Made by a program: the position numbers and the translations under genes. DNA of 34,522 bases, taken from contig CAZVWF010000021.1 of the NCBI GenBank assembly GCA_964630795.1, forward strand, positions 1 to 34,522, written 5' to 3'. Within the stretch, counting starts at the first letter, position 1; each line of letters opens with the position of its first letter. The stretch is from SZUA-117 sp964630795 (GTDB lineage: Bacteria > Pseudomonadota > Gammaproteobacteria > Steroidobacterales > Woeseiaceae). This document shows positions 8,339 to 15,999 of this stretch, piece after piece. The notes below the pieces were generated by a model. The model saw only the letters and a program-made list of their open reading frames with translations, made no database searches and had not been told where the DNA came from.

Positions 8339-9732
8339 GCATAAAGTCCTGCGGTGAGCGCTGCAATAACCAGCGCATAAGGTAATTGGGTGACAACGTG
8401 ATCGATGTGGTCGCTGCCGGCACCAACCGACGACAGCACCGTGGTATCCGATACGGGTGAGGCATGATCACCGAAGATGCCGCCGCCGGCGACTGCCGCC
8501 ACGGTCTGGTAGACCAGCGGTTCGATCTGGCCGCCGGTGAACTCGAAGGCGACCGGCAGCGCGACCGGCACCATCATCGCGTACGCCCCCCATGACGTAC
8601 CCGTTGAGAAAGATATCGATGCTGTCAAAATAAAAATTATTAAAACCAATGAATTAGGCGATAAATCTGAAGTAAATTGATCGATAATGAACTGGCCGGC
8701 ACCGAGTGAGGTCGTCACGGCATTCAACGCGTAGGCGAGCGACACGATCAACAGCGCCTCCATCACGCTCCTGGTACCGGCGACGATAACGTCGGCGACC
8801 TCCGACAGATTGGCAAAGCTGCCGCGGATGCCCAGGACGAGGAAAAGCCAGCTTGTGGCCAGCATGAACGCTTCAACGATCTTGACCGAGCCGAGCTGGA
8901 TCAGCGTCCACGCGCCAACACCGATAAGCAGCAATACCGGCATCAATAATTCCAGGATCAGCGATGCCTCTCGCTCCTCGGCAACGTCCAGGTCCTCTTC
9001 GACGTCCGCAGTGACCAGCGGCTTCGCGCCCGGCCGAATCAGTGCACCGGTCCGGGCTGCGCGATGCTCCGCTTTGCGCATCGGACCGAAGTCGGGTACC
9101 AAACCGGCGGCAATCAACAGCGTGAATACCAGCATCAGCATGGGATAGAAGTTGTATTTAATCGCGCCGATGAAGACAGCCAGTCCCTGGTCGGCCGACT
9201 CAATCGGCGCGCCCTGCACCGCTATCAGGCTTGCAATGTAGGCGCCCCAGGCAGTAAACGGGACGAGAATGCAAACCGATGCCGTCGTTGCATCAAGGAT
9301 AAATGCCAGCTTCTCGCGCGGGATCTTTGCGCGATCCGACATCGGGCGCATGACAGCGCCGGTTAACAGTGGGCTGAAATAGTCGTCGACGATGACGAAG
9401 CCCATGCCCCAGGCAGAAATCTCGACGCTTCGACGCTGTCCGGCTTCCGACAGGAATTTCTTCGCCAGCGCTGCCAGTACGCCGGCTCGCTTGAACAATT
9501 CGAACAGGATACCAATCAACACAACAATCTGGCAGATCCAGATGAAATCAGCATTACCGAGGGATGACTGGAACAACTCGTTCAAGCCAACGCCAGGCGC
9601 ACTGCCCAGCATCAGTGTTCCGGAGAACGTGCCAAAGAGCATCGCGATGAGCGCGGAGCGGGTAACAAACGCCAATACAAGGGTTGCCACGAGTGGCAGC
9701 AGCGACATTATTCCCCAACCTGCATCCGGCAT
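8329..9732 (-). CDS. NhaC-family Na+/H+ antiporter or related transporter (second copy)
   Basis: A 467-residue polytopic membrane protein with the NhaC-superfamily motif GDHASPVSDTT near residue 425 and an earlier motif VIVDDYFSPLLTG near 113. A charged cytoplasmic loop (about 225-255, rich in Glu, Asp and Arg) divides two halves. It is clearly a different subgroup from the other NhaC-like protein in this window, where the signature reads GDKMSPVSDTT. The ATG is preceded by GAGGAA and AGGA. It leads the minus-strand unit that continues into the MalY-like lyase with a 10 bp overlap, so import or export of a sulfur amino acid or thioether coupled to Na+ or H+ is a plausible alternative to plain sodium homeostasis; this is inference. 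The coding sequence at 8612-8690 is unusually AT-rich. Confidence 0.88.
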   Translation of the reverse strand: MPDAGWGIMSLLPLVATLVLAFVTRSALIAMLFGTFSGTLMLGSAPGVGLNELFQSSLGNADFIWICQIVVLIGILFELFKRAGVLAALAKKFLSEAGQRRSVEISAWGMGFVIVDDYFSPLLTGAVMRPMSDRAKIPREKLAFILDATTASVCILVPFTAWGAYIASLIAVQGAPIESADQGLAVFIGAIKYNFYPMLMLVFTLLIAAGLVPDFGPMRKAEHRAARTGALIRPGAKPLVTADVEEDLDVAEEREASLILELLMPVLLLIGVGAWTLIQLGSVKIVEAFMLATSWLFLVLGIRGSFANLSEVADVIVAGTRSVMEALLIVSLAYALNAVTTSLGAGQFIIDQFTSDLSPNSLVLIIFILTASISFSTGTSWGAYAMMVPVALPVAFEFTGGQIEPLVYQTVAAVAGGGIFGDHASPVSDTTVLSSVGAGSDHIDHVVTQLPYALVIAALTAGLYAWI

Positions 9733-9891
9733 GAATCCTGGTTCCTCTATTCCCGACGGTCGCTACGATGCGTGTTTTGACCCGGGAATACAACGCTCTG
9801 CCCTGCCCGCCCCGTATGACTTGCAATGGCGAACCAAGACTTGGAGACTGCGATTGTCGAACAAGAGGACAGGCAGACGCCTGCTATCCCC

Positions 9892-9897
9892 GGGGGA
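9892..9897 (+). promoter_or_regulatory. Ribosome binding site for the exported FAH-family gene
   Basis: GGGGGA lies 6 nt before the ATG at 9904. It selects the start that gives a signal peptide, rather than the frame opening at 9826. A second weaker site (GGAG, 8 nt before the ATG at 9970) would give a cytoplasmic protein. Confidence 0.6.
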
Positions 9898-9903
9898 TCG
9901 CCG

Positions 9904-10758
9904 ATGAGAAACAACCTTGCCGCCGCAACGCTGGCGTTTGCCCTTTGCGTGCTTAACGGAGCGAACATCATGGCCGCAGAAACCAACCGCTACATCCGAT
10001 ATACGCTGGACGGAAACACCAGCTATGGCATCGAAGACGGTGCCACGATCAGGCAACTGGACGGCGCTCCCTGGCATGGCGGTGCCGAGACCGGTAAAAC
10101 GGTCTCGGCCGATGAGGTAACACGACTGGCACCGGTGGAGCCCTCAAAAGTCATCGCCGTCGGCTACAACTACATCAGCCACCGGGAGGAGATGACTCAC
10201 GAAGAATCGCGGCCAATTCCGGTGCACCCACCCTTGTTTCTTAAATTGCCGACATCATTGACCGGCCCCGACACAAACGTCGTCTACCCACCAGACGCTA
10301 CCGACCTCCATTTCGAAGGTGAACTCGTCATCGTAATGGGCAGGACGGCCAGCAAGATAGCTGCAGATGATGCGCCCGACTACATTTTTGGCGTCACGGC
10401 CGGTAACGATGTCAGCGAACGCGCATGGCAGGCAAATGACTTGCAGTGGCTGCGCGCCAAAGCCAGCGACACCTTCGGGCCGATCGGGCCGGCGGTTGTA
10501 ACCGGCCTGAACTATCTGGACCTGCGTGTGCAGACTCGCCTGAATGGCAAGACCATGCAGGACCAGAGTTCGATCGATCATATTCACGACGTTCACGCCA
10601 TACTGAGCTTTGTCAGCCAGTACGTGACCCTGCACCCGGGGGATATCATTTATACGGGCACACCGGGCGCAACGGCCGCGATGAAACCAGGCGATGTCGT
10701 TGAAATCGAAGTAGAAGGCGTCGGCATTCTTAAGAACCAGGTTGTCGCTGCCGAATAG
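9904..10758 (+). CDS. Fumarylacetoacetate hydrolase-family protein with apparent signal peptide
   Basis: The 284-residue protein has a C-terminal FAH domain from about residue 80 to 280: KVIAVGYNY at 82-90, metal ligands E138 and E140 in HFEGELVIV, D169 in GNDVSERAWQ, and the TGTPGATAAMKPGD stretch near 251-264. FAH-family enzymes hydrolyse or decarboxylate small beta-diketo or oxo acids using Mg2+ and are normally cytoplasmic. Here a good ribosome site selects an ATG followed by MRNNLAAATLAFALCVLNG and an AxA-like site at IMAAE, which reads as an export signal. An internal ATG at 9970 with its own weaker site would remove it. The next gene, 18 bp downstream, is clearly secreted, which favours export. 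The gene is divergent from the second nhaC-like gene. Confidence 0.85.
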   Translation: MRNNLAAATLAFALCVLNGANIMAAETNRYIRYTLDGNTSYGIEDGATIRQLDGAPWHGGAETGKTVSADEVTRLAPVEPSKVIAVGYNYISHREEMTHEESRPIPVHPPLFLKLPTSLTGPDTNVVYPPDATDLHFEGELVIVMGRTASKIAADDAPDYIFGVTAGNDVSERAWQANDLQWLRAKASDTFGPIGPAVVTGLNYLDLRVQTRLNGKTMQDQSSIDHIHDVHAILSFVSQYVTLHPGDIIYTGTPGATAAMKPGDVVEIEVEGVGILKNQVVAAE

Positions 10759-10776
10759 AAAACAACAGGGGGACAC

Positions 10777-11784
10777 ATGGCATCCAGAAAACGACTTGCA
10801 GCATTGATCGTTGCTGCCGCACCGGTAATCAGCCTCGCACAGAACAGTGCGCCCAACCCCTACGAAACCATCAAGGGATGGGCTGAACTGCCCGACAATC
10901 GCACCTGGGGGTCGACCAGCGCCATCTATCCCACCAACGACGGCCGCCACATCTGGGTCGCCGAACGCTGCGGAACGAACCTGTGTGTTGGCAGCGACGT
11001 CGATCCTGTTCTGCTCTACGACCTCGACGGTAACCTGGTCAGGAGCTTCGGATCCGGAATGATTACCTGGCCGCACGGTATGTTCGTGGACGCAGACGAC
11101 AATGTCTGGATCGCCGACGCTGTTGGCTATGCACCCGTTCCCGAAGGCATTGGCCACACGATCATGAAATTCAGCCCCGAGGGTGAGTTGTTGATGCGTC
11201 TCGGCAAGGAAGGCGTCGCGGGTGACGGAACCGATGTCTTCAACAAGCCATCAGACATGCTCGTCGCACCGAATGGCGACATCTTCGTCGCCGACGGACA
11301 CGATGCCGGCGGCAACAATCGAATCATCAAATTCGACAGCGAAGGCAATTACCTGATGCAGTGGGGCGAGGCCGGCGGCGACCATGGGCAGTTTCGCGAT
11401 CCACACGCCCTGGCGATGGACTCCGAAGGCAGGCTGTTCGTTGCGGATCGTGGCAACAGTCGCTTGCAGATTTTCAGCCAGGACGGCGAACACATCGCGA
11501 CCTGGACCCAGTTCGGACGGCCGAGCGGATTGTTCATTGACGAGAACGATATACTCTATTCGGCTGATTCAGAATCCAATGCCCGGCGCAACGGCGGCTG
11601 GAAACGTGGTATTCGTATTGGCAGCGCGAAGGACGGTTTCGTCACCGCGTTTATTCCGGATCCTGAACCCGACCAGGACAATTCCGGCACCAGCGGTGCT
11701 GAAGGTGTCGCGGTGGACGCCTGGGGCAATATCTATGGTGCAGAAGTCGGCCCCAGGGCGGTCAGGAAGTACGTCAGAAAATAA
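10777..11784 (+). CDS. Secreted NHL-repeat beta-propeller protein (peptidylglycine lyase-like)
   Basis: The 335-residue product has a signal peptide (MASRKRLAALIVAAAPVISLA, likely cleaved before QNS). The rest is built of repeated propeller blades with the NHL pattern: WPHGMFVDADDNVWIAD, then KPSDMLVAPNGDIFVAD, then DPHALAMDSEGRLFVAD, then RPSGLFIDENDILYSAD, and finally AEGVAVDAWGNIYGAE. Related propellers include the alpha-hydroxyglycine lyase domain of peptidylglycine amidation enzymes and various lactonases, but no catalytic assignment is secure. GGGGGA lies upstream of the ATG with close spacing. It is 18 bp behind the FAH-family gene, so the two probably form a two-gene unit acting outside the cytoplasm. 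Confidence 0.85.
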   Translation: MASRKRLAALIVAAAPVISLAQNSAPNPYETIKGWAELPDNRTWGSTSAIYPTNDGRHIWVAERCGTNLCVGSDVDPVLLYDLDGNLVRSFGSGMITWPHGMFVDADDNVWIADAVGYAPVPEGIGHTIMKFSPEGELLMRLGKEGVAGDGTDVFNKPSDMLVAPNGDIFVADGHDAGGNNRIIKFDSEGNYLMQWGEAGGDHGQFRDPHALAMDSEGRLFVADRGNSRLQIFSQDGEHIATWTQFGRPSGLFIDENDILYSADSESNARRNGGWKRGIRIGSAKDGFVTAFIPDPEPDQDNSGTSGAEGVAVDAWGNIYGAEVGPRAVRKYVRK

Positions 11785-11916
11785 TCCAGCCAGCAAGATA
11801 CGGGACAGACCGTCTAATGACAGGACGTTTAGTCGTCCGCACCGCGCTTGAACGCCCCCGAATTGCCTCAATATCCAGTCGGTCGAGCCCTGCGGTTATG
11901 AAGAACAGGGCTGCAT

Positions 11917-11942
11917 AATTTTGGCTGATAAATGCTAAAATT
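11917..11942. repeat. Inverted repeat upstream of the BI-1 gene
   Basis: AATTTTGGC and GCTAAAATT are inverted arms separated by 8 nt, with one mismatch in DNA that becomes a G-U pair in RNA. It ends 31 bp before the ATG of the Bax-inhibitor-like gene. It could be an operator for a dimeric regulator or a leader hairpin; there is no following T-run on the plus strand, so it is not an obvious terminator. Confidence 0.4.
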
Positions 11943-11960
11943 CGCGTCATAAATTCGCTT

Positions 11961-11967
11961 GGAGGAG
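11961..11967 (+). promoter_or_regulatory. Strong ribosome binding site of the BI-1 gene
   Basis: GGAGGAG followed by 6 nt and the ATG at 11974. It settles the start; a TTG at 11959 would lie upstream of the site and is not used. Confidence 0.85.
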
Positions 11968-11973
11968 TACCTG

Positions 11974-12663
11974 ATGAACGAACACGTCAATTACCTGGCG
12001 CCCGTATCCGAACTGTCTGTTGAAGATCGCTCGAATTTCATATGGAAGTGCTATGCCCACGTAGTCGGCGCAATCCTTGCGTTCGCAGCCGTTGAGGTTT
12101 ACCTGTTTACCTCGGGAACGGCTGCCGCCATCGCTATTCCGATGCTGAACAACTGGTGGATGGTGCTCGGCGCCTTCATTCTCGGCGGCTGGGGTGCGGC
12201 GCACGTTGCACACCGCGTCGAATCAACCACGGCACAGTACGCCGCACTTGCATTTTTTGTCGTTCTCGAAGCGCTGATCTTCGCACCGTTACTGTTCATG
12301 GCCTACACGATCGAACCGGGTATGATTGACAGTGCGGCCGGCATCACATTGCTCGGTTGCGCAGGACTGATCGCGACGGTCCAGATTACGAAGAAAGACT
12401 TTTCGTTCCTCAGGGGCATGCTGGTCTGGGTAGGCATGCTTGCCATGGTCGCCATCTTCGGCAGCATGATCTTTGGCTTCCAGCTGGGCACCTGGTTCTC
12501 GGTTGCCATGATCGGTTTCGCTGGCGCAGCCGTCCTTTACGATACGTCGAACATCATTCACCACTATCCGCAGGACAAGTATGTCGCTGCGTCACTCGAG
12601 CTGTTCTCGTCGATCGCGCTGATGTTCTGGTACGTTTTGCAGATGTTCCTGAATCGCGATTAA
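11974..12663 (+). CDS. Bax inhibitor-1/YccA-family integral membrane protein
   Basis: A 229-residue inner-membrane protein with about seven hydrophobic helices, starting just after a short N-terminal region MNEHVNYLAPVSELS. The last two helices and the conserved YDTSNIIHHY segment with an Asp near residue 192, followed by DKYVAASLELFSSIALMFWY, match the BI-1/YccA family. Members act as pH-sensitive Ca2+ leak channels (BsYetJ) or as modulators of FtsH (YccA); the role here is not known. The transcript is closed by a strong terminator 22 bp after the stop, so it is probably monocistronic. A 26-bp imperfect inverted repeat upstream may be regulatory. Confidence 0.85.
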   Translation: MNEHVNYLAPVSELSVEDRSNFIWKCYAHVVGAILAFAAVEVYLFTSGTAAAIAIPMLNNWWMVLGAFILGGWGAAHVAHRVESTTAQYAALAFFVVLEALIFAPLLFMAYTIEPGMIDSAAGITLLGCAGLIATVQITKKDFSFLRGMLVWVGMLAMVAIFGSMIFGFQLGTWFSVAMIGFAGAAVLYDTSNIIHHYPQDKYVAASLELFSSIALMFWYVLQMFLNRD

Positions 12664-12684
12664 TCTCGCTCAGTATCGAAACAT

Positions 12685-12717
12685 GAAGGGTCGCGACGGA
12701 AGTCGCGGCCCTTTTTG
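12685..12717 (+). terminator. Rho-independent terminator after the BI-1 gene
   Basis: AAGGGTCGCGAC, a GGAA loop and GTCGCGGCCCTT form a twelve-pair stem (one U-G pair) that runs into TTTTT. It lies about 22 bp after the BI-1 stop. On the other strand the stem has no T-run, so it should be one-directional and may not stop transcripts from serS. Confidence 0.9.
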
Positions 12718-12810
12718 GTTTGCACTGGAGATCAATACGCACCGTATCATCCGCGGACCAACGCTTGCCGTAAACGAATTGATCCTTTCTTGTGCCCGAC
12801 CGTTCAGGTC

Positions 12811-13963
12811 CTATGCCTGGATGACCTCGACGCCGCCCATGTAAGGCTTCAAAACGTCCGGTACCGCGATACTGCCGTCAGCCTGTTGATAGTTTTCCAT
12901 CACGGCGATGAGCGCCCTGCCCGCTGCAATACCCGAGCCATTNNNNNNNNNNNNNNNNNNNNNNNNNNNNNNNNNNNNNNNNNNNNNNNNNNNNNNNNNN
13001 NNNNNNNNNNNNNNNNNNNNNNNNNNNNNNNNNNNNNNNNNNCTCGGCGTGGCCTGTCAACTCTTCGAGAGCCTCGTCCGATGCATCCGGTTCCACCAGG
13101 TGTACGAGCTCGACCTTTTCGAACTGGTGTTGCCTGATCATGCCGCGCGTATCCTTGCCGTATGACCCCGCTTCTGAACGAAAACATGGCGTATGCGCGA
13201 CGTAACGAATCGGAAGCGCTTTGGCTTCGACGATACTTTCACGCACCAGGTTGGTCACCGGCACCTCGGCGGTCGGGATCAGGTAGAGCGGCGGCTCATC
13301 CGTCGTCTTGAATTGATCGTCTTCGAATTTCGGCAGTTGCCCGGTGCCGAACAAAGCGTCTGCATGCACAAGATACGGCACATAAACTTCGGTATAACCA
13401 TGTTCAGCCGTATGGGTATCCAGCATGAACTGGATCAATGCGCGCTGCATACGGGCCAGCGGCCCCTGCATCGTCGCAAAGCGCGATCCGGAGATCTTCG
13501 CAGCGGCGTCGAAATCAAGCATGTCGAGTGCCTCACCGAGGTCCACGTGATCCCTGGGCTCGAAATCGAAAGCCCCCGGCTCCCCCCAGGTCTTCACCTC
13601 TGCATTGTCGGCTTCGTCAGCGCCCGTCGGAACATCGTCATGCAGCATATTGGGCAGGCCGAGTTCGACGTCACTCAACGCTGACTGCACGGTCTGCAAT
13701 TCGGCATCCGCCGCGTCCAGCCTGGCTCCGAGGTCCTCGACGGCCGTCAGCAAGGGCGCGATGTCTTCACCGGCCGCCTTTGCCTTGCCGATGCCTTTAG
13801 CACTTGAATTGCGTTCTGCACGCAGTTTTTCGACGTCGACCTGCAATGACTTGCGGCGTTCCTCGAGTTCACCGTAGGAGGCCGCATCGAACTCAAAGTT
13901 GCGACGGGCAAGATTGGCCGCGACGTCGGCGGCTGCAGTTCTGAGGAGTTTCGGATCGATCAT
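12811..13963 (-). CDS. serS: Seryl-tRNA synthetase, interrupted by an assembly gap
   Basis: SerS charges tRNA-Ser (and tRNA-Sec) in the cytoplasm. The N-terminal 307 residues, from MIDPKLLRTAAAD to TGHAE, are read from 13963 to 13043: the coiled-coil tRNA-binding arm (about 30-105) and the first part of the class II core, with TAEVPVTN and FRSEAGSYGKDTRGMIRQHQFEK (motif 2). The C-terminus, from NGSGIAAGRALIAVMENYQQ to the end VEVIQA and TAG at 12811, is read from 12942. The two parts are out of frame across the 100 N. Compared with E. coli SerS about 75 residues are missing between them, so the true gap is near 225 nt and the full length near 425 residues, the usual size. rarA ends 3 bp upstream. 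Confidence 0.95.
12943..13042. other. Assembly gap (100 N) inside serS
   Basis: Exactly 100 undetermined bases, a common placeholder for a gap of unknown size. The serS reading frame does not continue across it at this length, and homology of SerS predicts about 225 missing bases. Frames drawn through it are artefacts. Confidence 0.99.
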
Positions 13964-13966
13964 TGT

Positions 13967-15313
13967 CTAGTCTTTATGCTGCGCATTTTTCCTGGCGATG
14001 TCGGCCAGTTTTTCACGGATCTTGAGCTCGAGTCCGCGCGGCACGGGATGATAATACTTAACCGGCGGCATGTCCTCGGGAAAATAGTTTTCGCCGATCG
14101 CGACAGCATCCTCCTCCTCATGGGCGTAGCGATAATCTTCACCGTAGCCGAGTTCTTTCATCAACCGGGTCGGCGCATTTCTCAGGTGCATTGGCACCTC
14201 GGCAGTGCCGTATTTTTCAGCATCCGAGGCAGCGGCCCTGGCGGCTTTGTAGACAGCATTGCTCTTCGCCGCGCAGGCAAGAAAGACGGTGGCCTGCGCA
14301 ATCGCGAGCTCGCCTTCCGGGCTGCCAAGCCGCTCATAGGTTTCGGCTGCGTCCAGACAGAGTCGAAGCGCCCGCGGATCGGCGTTGCCTATGTCTTCCG
14401 ATGCCACCCTTATCAGGCGCCGCGCGACATAGAGCGGATCACAGCCACCGTCCAGCATCCGCATCAGCCAGTAAAGCGATGCATCCGGATCGGATCCGCG
14501 GATCGATTTGTGAAGCGCCGAAATCTGGTCGTAAAAATACTCGCCTTGCTTGTCGAAGCGTCGCCGGCTGCCTTGAGCTACTTCCCTGGCGACCGCTTCG
14601 GTAACGGTGAGCACCTCGTCGCCGGTTTCTGCGAGATCCGCTGCCAACTCCAGCAGATTGAGTGCGCGACGCGCATCCCCGTCGGCTGCCATGACAATAA
14701 GCTCAAGGGCCGCCTCCACGGCAACGATGGAAAGACCACCGAGTCCGGTTTGCTCGGTGAGCGCACGCTGCAAAACACCAACAAGATCATCGTGTGCCAG
14801 GGCCTTCAGCACATAGACCCGCGCCCGGGAAAGTAATGCGTTATTCAGTTCAAAAGACGGATTTTCGGTCGTGGCGCCGACAAACGTCAGGGTCCCGTCC
14901 TCGACATACGGCAGAAAAGCATCCTGCTGCGATTTGTTGAATCGATGAACCTCGTCCAGGAACAAGACGGTTGGTCGCCCGTAAGCCTCGCGATACTGCT
15001 CCGCTTCCTGCACTGCCGCACGAACGTCCTTGATACCCGCCATCACCGCAGATAGCGCAATGAAATGTGCGTCGGTCTTACTGGCAATCATGCGCGCCAG
15101 GGTGGTCTTGCCGGTGCCTGGTGGCCCCCAGAAGATCATTGAATGCGTACGCCCCTGGTCGATAGCTTCGCGCAGGGGCTTGCCCGGCCCGAGAAGGTGC
15201 TCCTGGCCGAAAAACCCGTCGAGGGAATCCGGGCGCACACGATCCGCCAGCGGGCGACTCGCGTCGTTGCCGGGCGCTGCTTCTGTCAGGTCTTGTGCGA
15301 AAAGATCAGCCAA
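13967..15313 (-). CDS. rarA: Replication-associated recombination protein A (MgsA/WRNIP1 family AAA+ ATPase)
   Basis: RarA acts at stalled replication forks. The 448-residue protein has the RarA order: RPDSLDGFFGQEHLL, Walker A GPPGTGKTT, Walker B LFLDEVHRFNKSQQDAF, sensor 1 VGATTENPSFELN and arginine-finger LLSRARVY. The C-terminal oligomerisation part has YDQISALHKSIRGSDPDA and VARRLIRVASEDIGNADPRA. I chose the TTG at 15313 because it lies 16 bp after the lolA stop and gives the usual length (447 in E. coli). The frame is open further upstream but would run backwards into lolA with a non-family sequence. It is the third gene of the ftsK-lolA-rarA-serS unit, as in E. coli. Confidence 0.95.
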   Translation of the reverse strand: MADLFAQDLTEAAPGNDASRPLADRVRPDSLDGFFGQEHLLGPGKPLREAIDQGRTHSMIFWGPPGTGKTTLARMIASKTDAHFIALSAVMAGIKDVRAAVQEAEQYREAYGRPTVLFLDEVHRFNKSQQDAFLPYVEDGTLTFVGATTENPSFELNNALLSRARVYVLKALAHDDLVGVLQRALTEQTGLGGLSIVAVEAALELIVMAADGDARRALNLLELAADLAETGDEVLTVTEAVAREVAQGSRRRFDKQGEYFYDQISALHKSIRGSDPDASLYWLMRMLDGGCDPLYVARRLIRVASEDIGNADPRALRLCLDAAETYERLGSPEGELAIAQATVFLACAAKSNAVYKAARAAASDAEKYGTAEVPMHLRNAPTRLMKELGYGEDYRYAHEEEDAVAIGENYFPEDMPPVKYYHPVPRGLELKIREKLADIARKNAQHKD

Positions 15314-15329
15314 TTGCCAATAGTAGCAC

Positions 15330-15995
15330 TCAGAGATCGTCTGCCGGCAGGGCCACCGGCTCGCCGACGACATCGACGCCATCGGGCGGCGAAAAGTCGA
15401 ACGCCGCTGCATCGACAGCTTCATTGAACGCCACGTCGACCAACGCGATCAGTGTTGTTTGCTCAAGATTGTCGCCGAAGAGCATGCGCGTCAGCACACC
15501 ATCGGTAAATCCGAGCTCCACTTTATAGAAGCCGCTCTCGGTATCTTTGGGTCGCAGCATCACCCAATGCGTGCCGCGATCCTCGAAACTGCCGATGTAA
15601 TTGAAGTCCTCGAGCACATCGGTGGATCCTCCGAGTAACATGGCTGGCGTGCTTCCCAGCGCGTCCGCCTGCGCCTTGACGGTGACCTGCTCGAGATCGA
15701 CGTCATAACTCCACACGTTCAGTCCGTCAGCGACCAGGAGCTGCTCGTAGGGTTCGGCATAGGACCAACGAAATTGCCCCGGACGGCGAATAGCCAGCGT
15801 GCCTGACGATTCTTCAAGCACATTATTATCGGCATCTATCAACTCCTGTTCGAACCGTCCGGATAATGTCGCGACGTTTTTCAGGAAGTCATCGATCAGG
15901 TCCTGGCCGATGTCCCTGACTTCCTGGGCAGCGGCCGCCCCGCCGGTGAGCAGGAGAATTCCGGCACTGACCAACCCGAAGCTTCGTCGCCGCAC
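15330..15995 (-). CDS. lolA: Outer-membrane lipoprotein carrier protein LolA
   Basis: LolA ferries lipoproteins across the periplasm from LolCDE to LolB. The 221-residue product starts at a GTG 4 nt after the ftsK TAA, with GAAAGAG upstream; this start gives a clean signal peptide (MRRRSFGLVSAGILLL, cleaved near GGAAAA-QE). An earlier open frame to 16043 would overlap ftsK and spoil the signal. The mature part shows the family patterns SGRFEQELID, GTLAIRRPGQFRWSYAEP, LLVADGLNVWSYDVDLEQVTV and a hydrophobic end. It lies between ftsK and rarA, its normal place in gammaproteobacteria. The C-terminal end is slightly longer and acidic (PADDL). Confidence 0.93.
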   Translation of the reverse strand: MRRRSFGLVSAGILLLTGGAAAAQEVRDIGQDLIDDFLKNVATLSGRFEQELIDADNNVLEESSGTLAIRRPGQFRWSYAEPYEQLLVADGLNVWSYDVDLEQVTVKAQADALGSTPAMLLGGSTDVLEDFNYIGSFEDRGTHWVMLRPKDTESGFYKVELGFTDGVLTRMLFGDNLEQTTLIALVDVAFNEAVDAAAFDFSPPDGVDVVGEPVALPADDL

Positions 15996-15999
15996 CGGA

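Noticed and set aside
10255..11157. Minus-strand open frame of 300 codons opposite the FAH and NHL genes
   Set aside because: A shadow of two well-supported genes in high-GC sequence; it crosses the junction between them.
12878..13963. SerS frame drawn straight through the N block to 12878
   Set aside because: The part beyond the gap is in the wrong frame. The true C-terminus (NGSGIAAGRALIAV) lies in another frame and ends at 12811.
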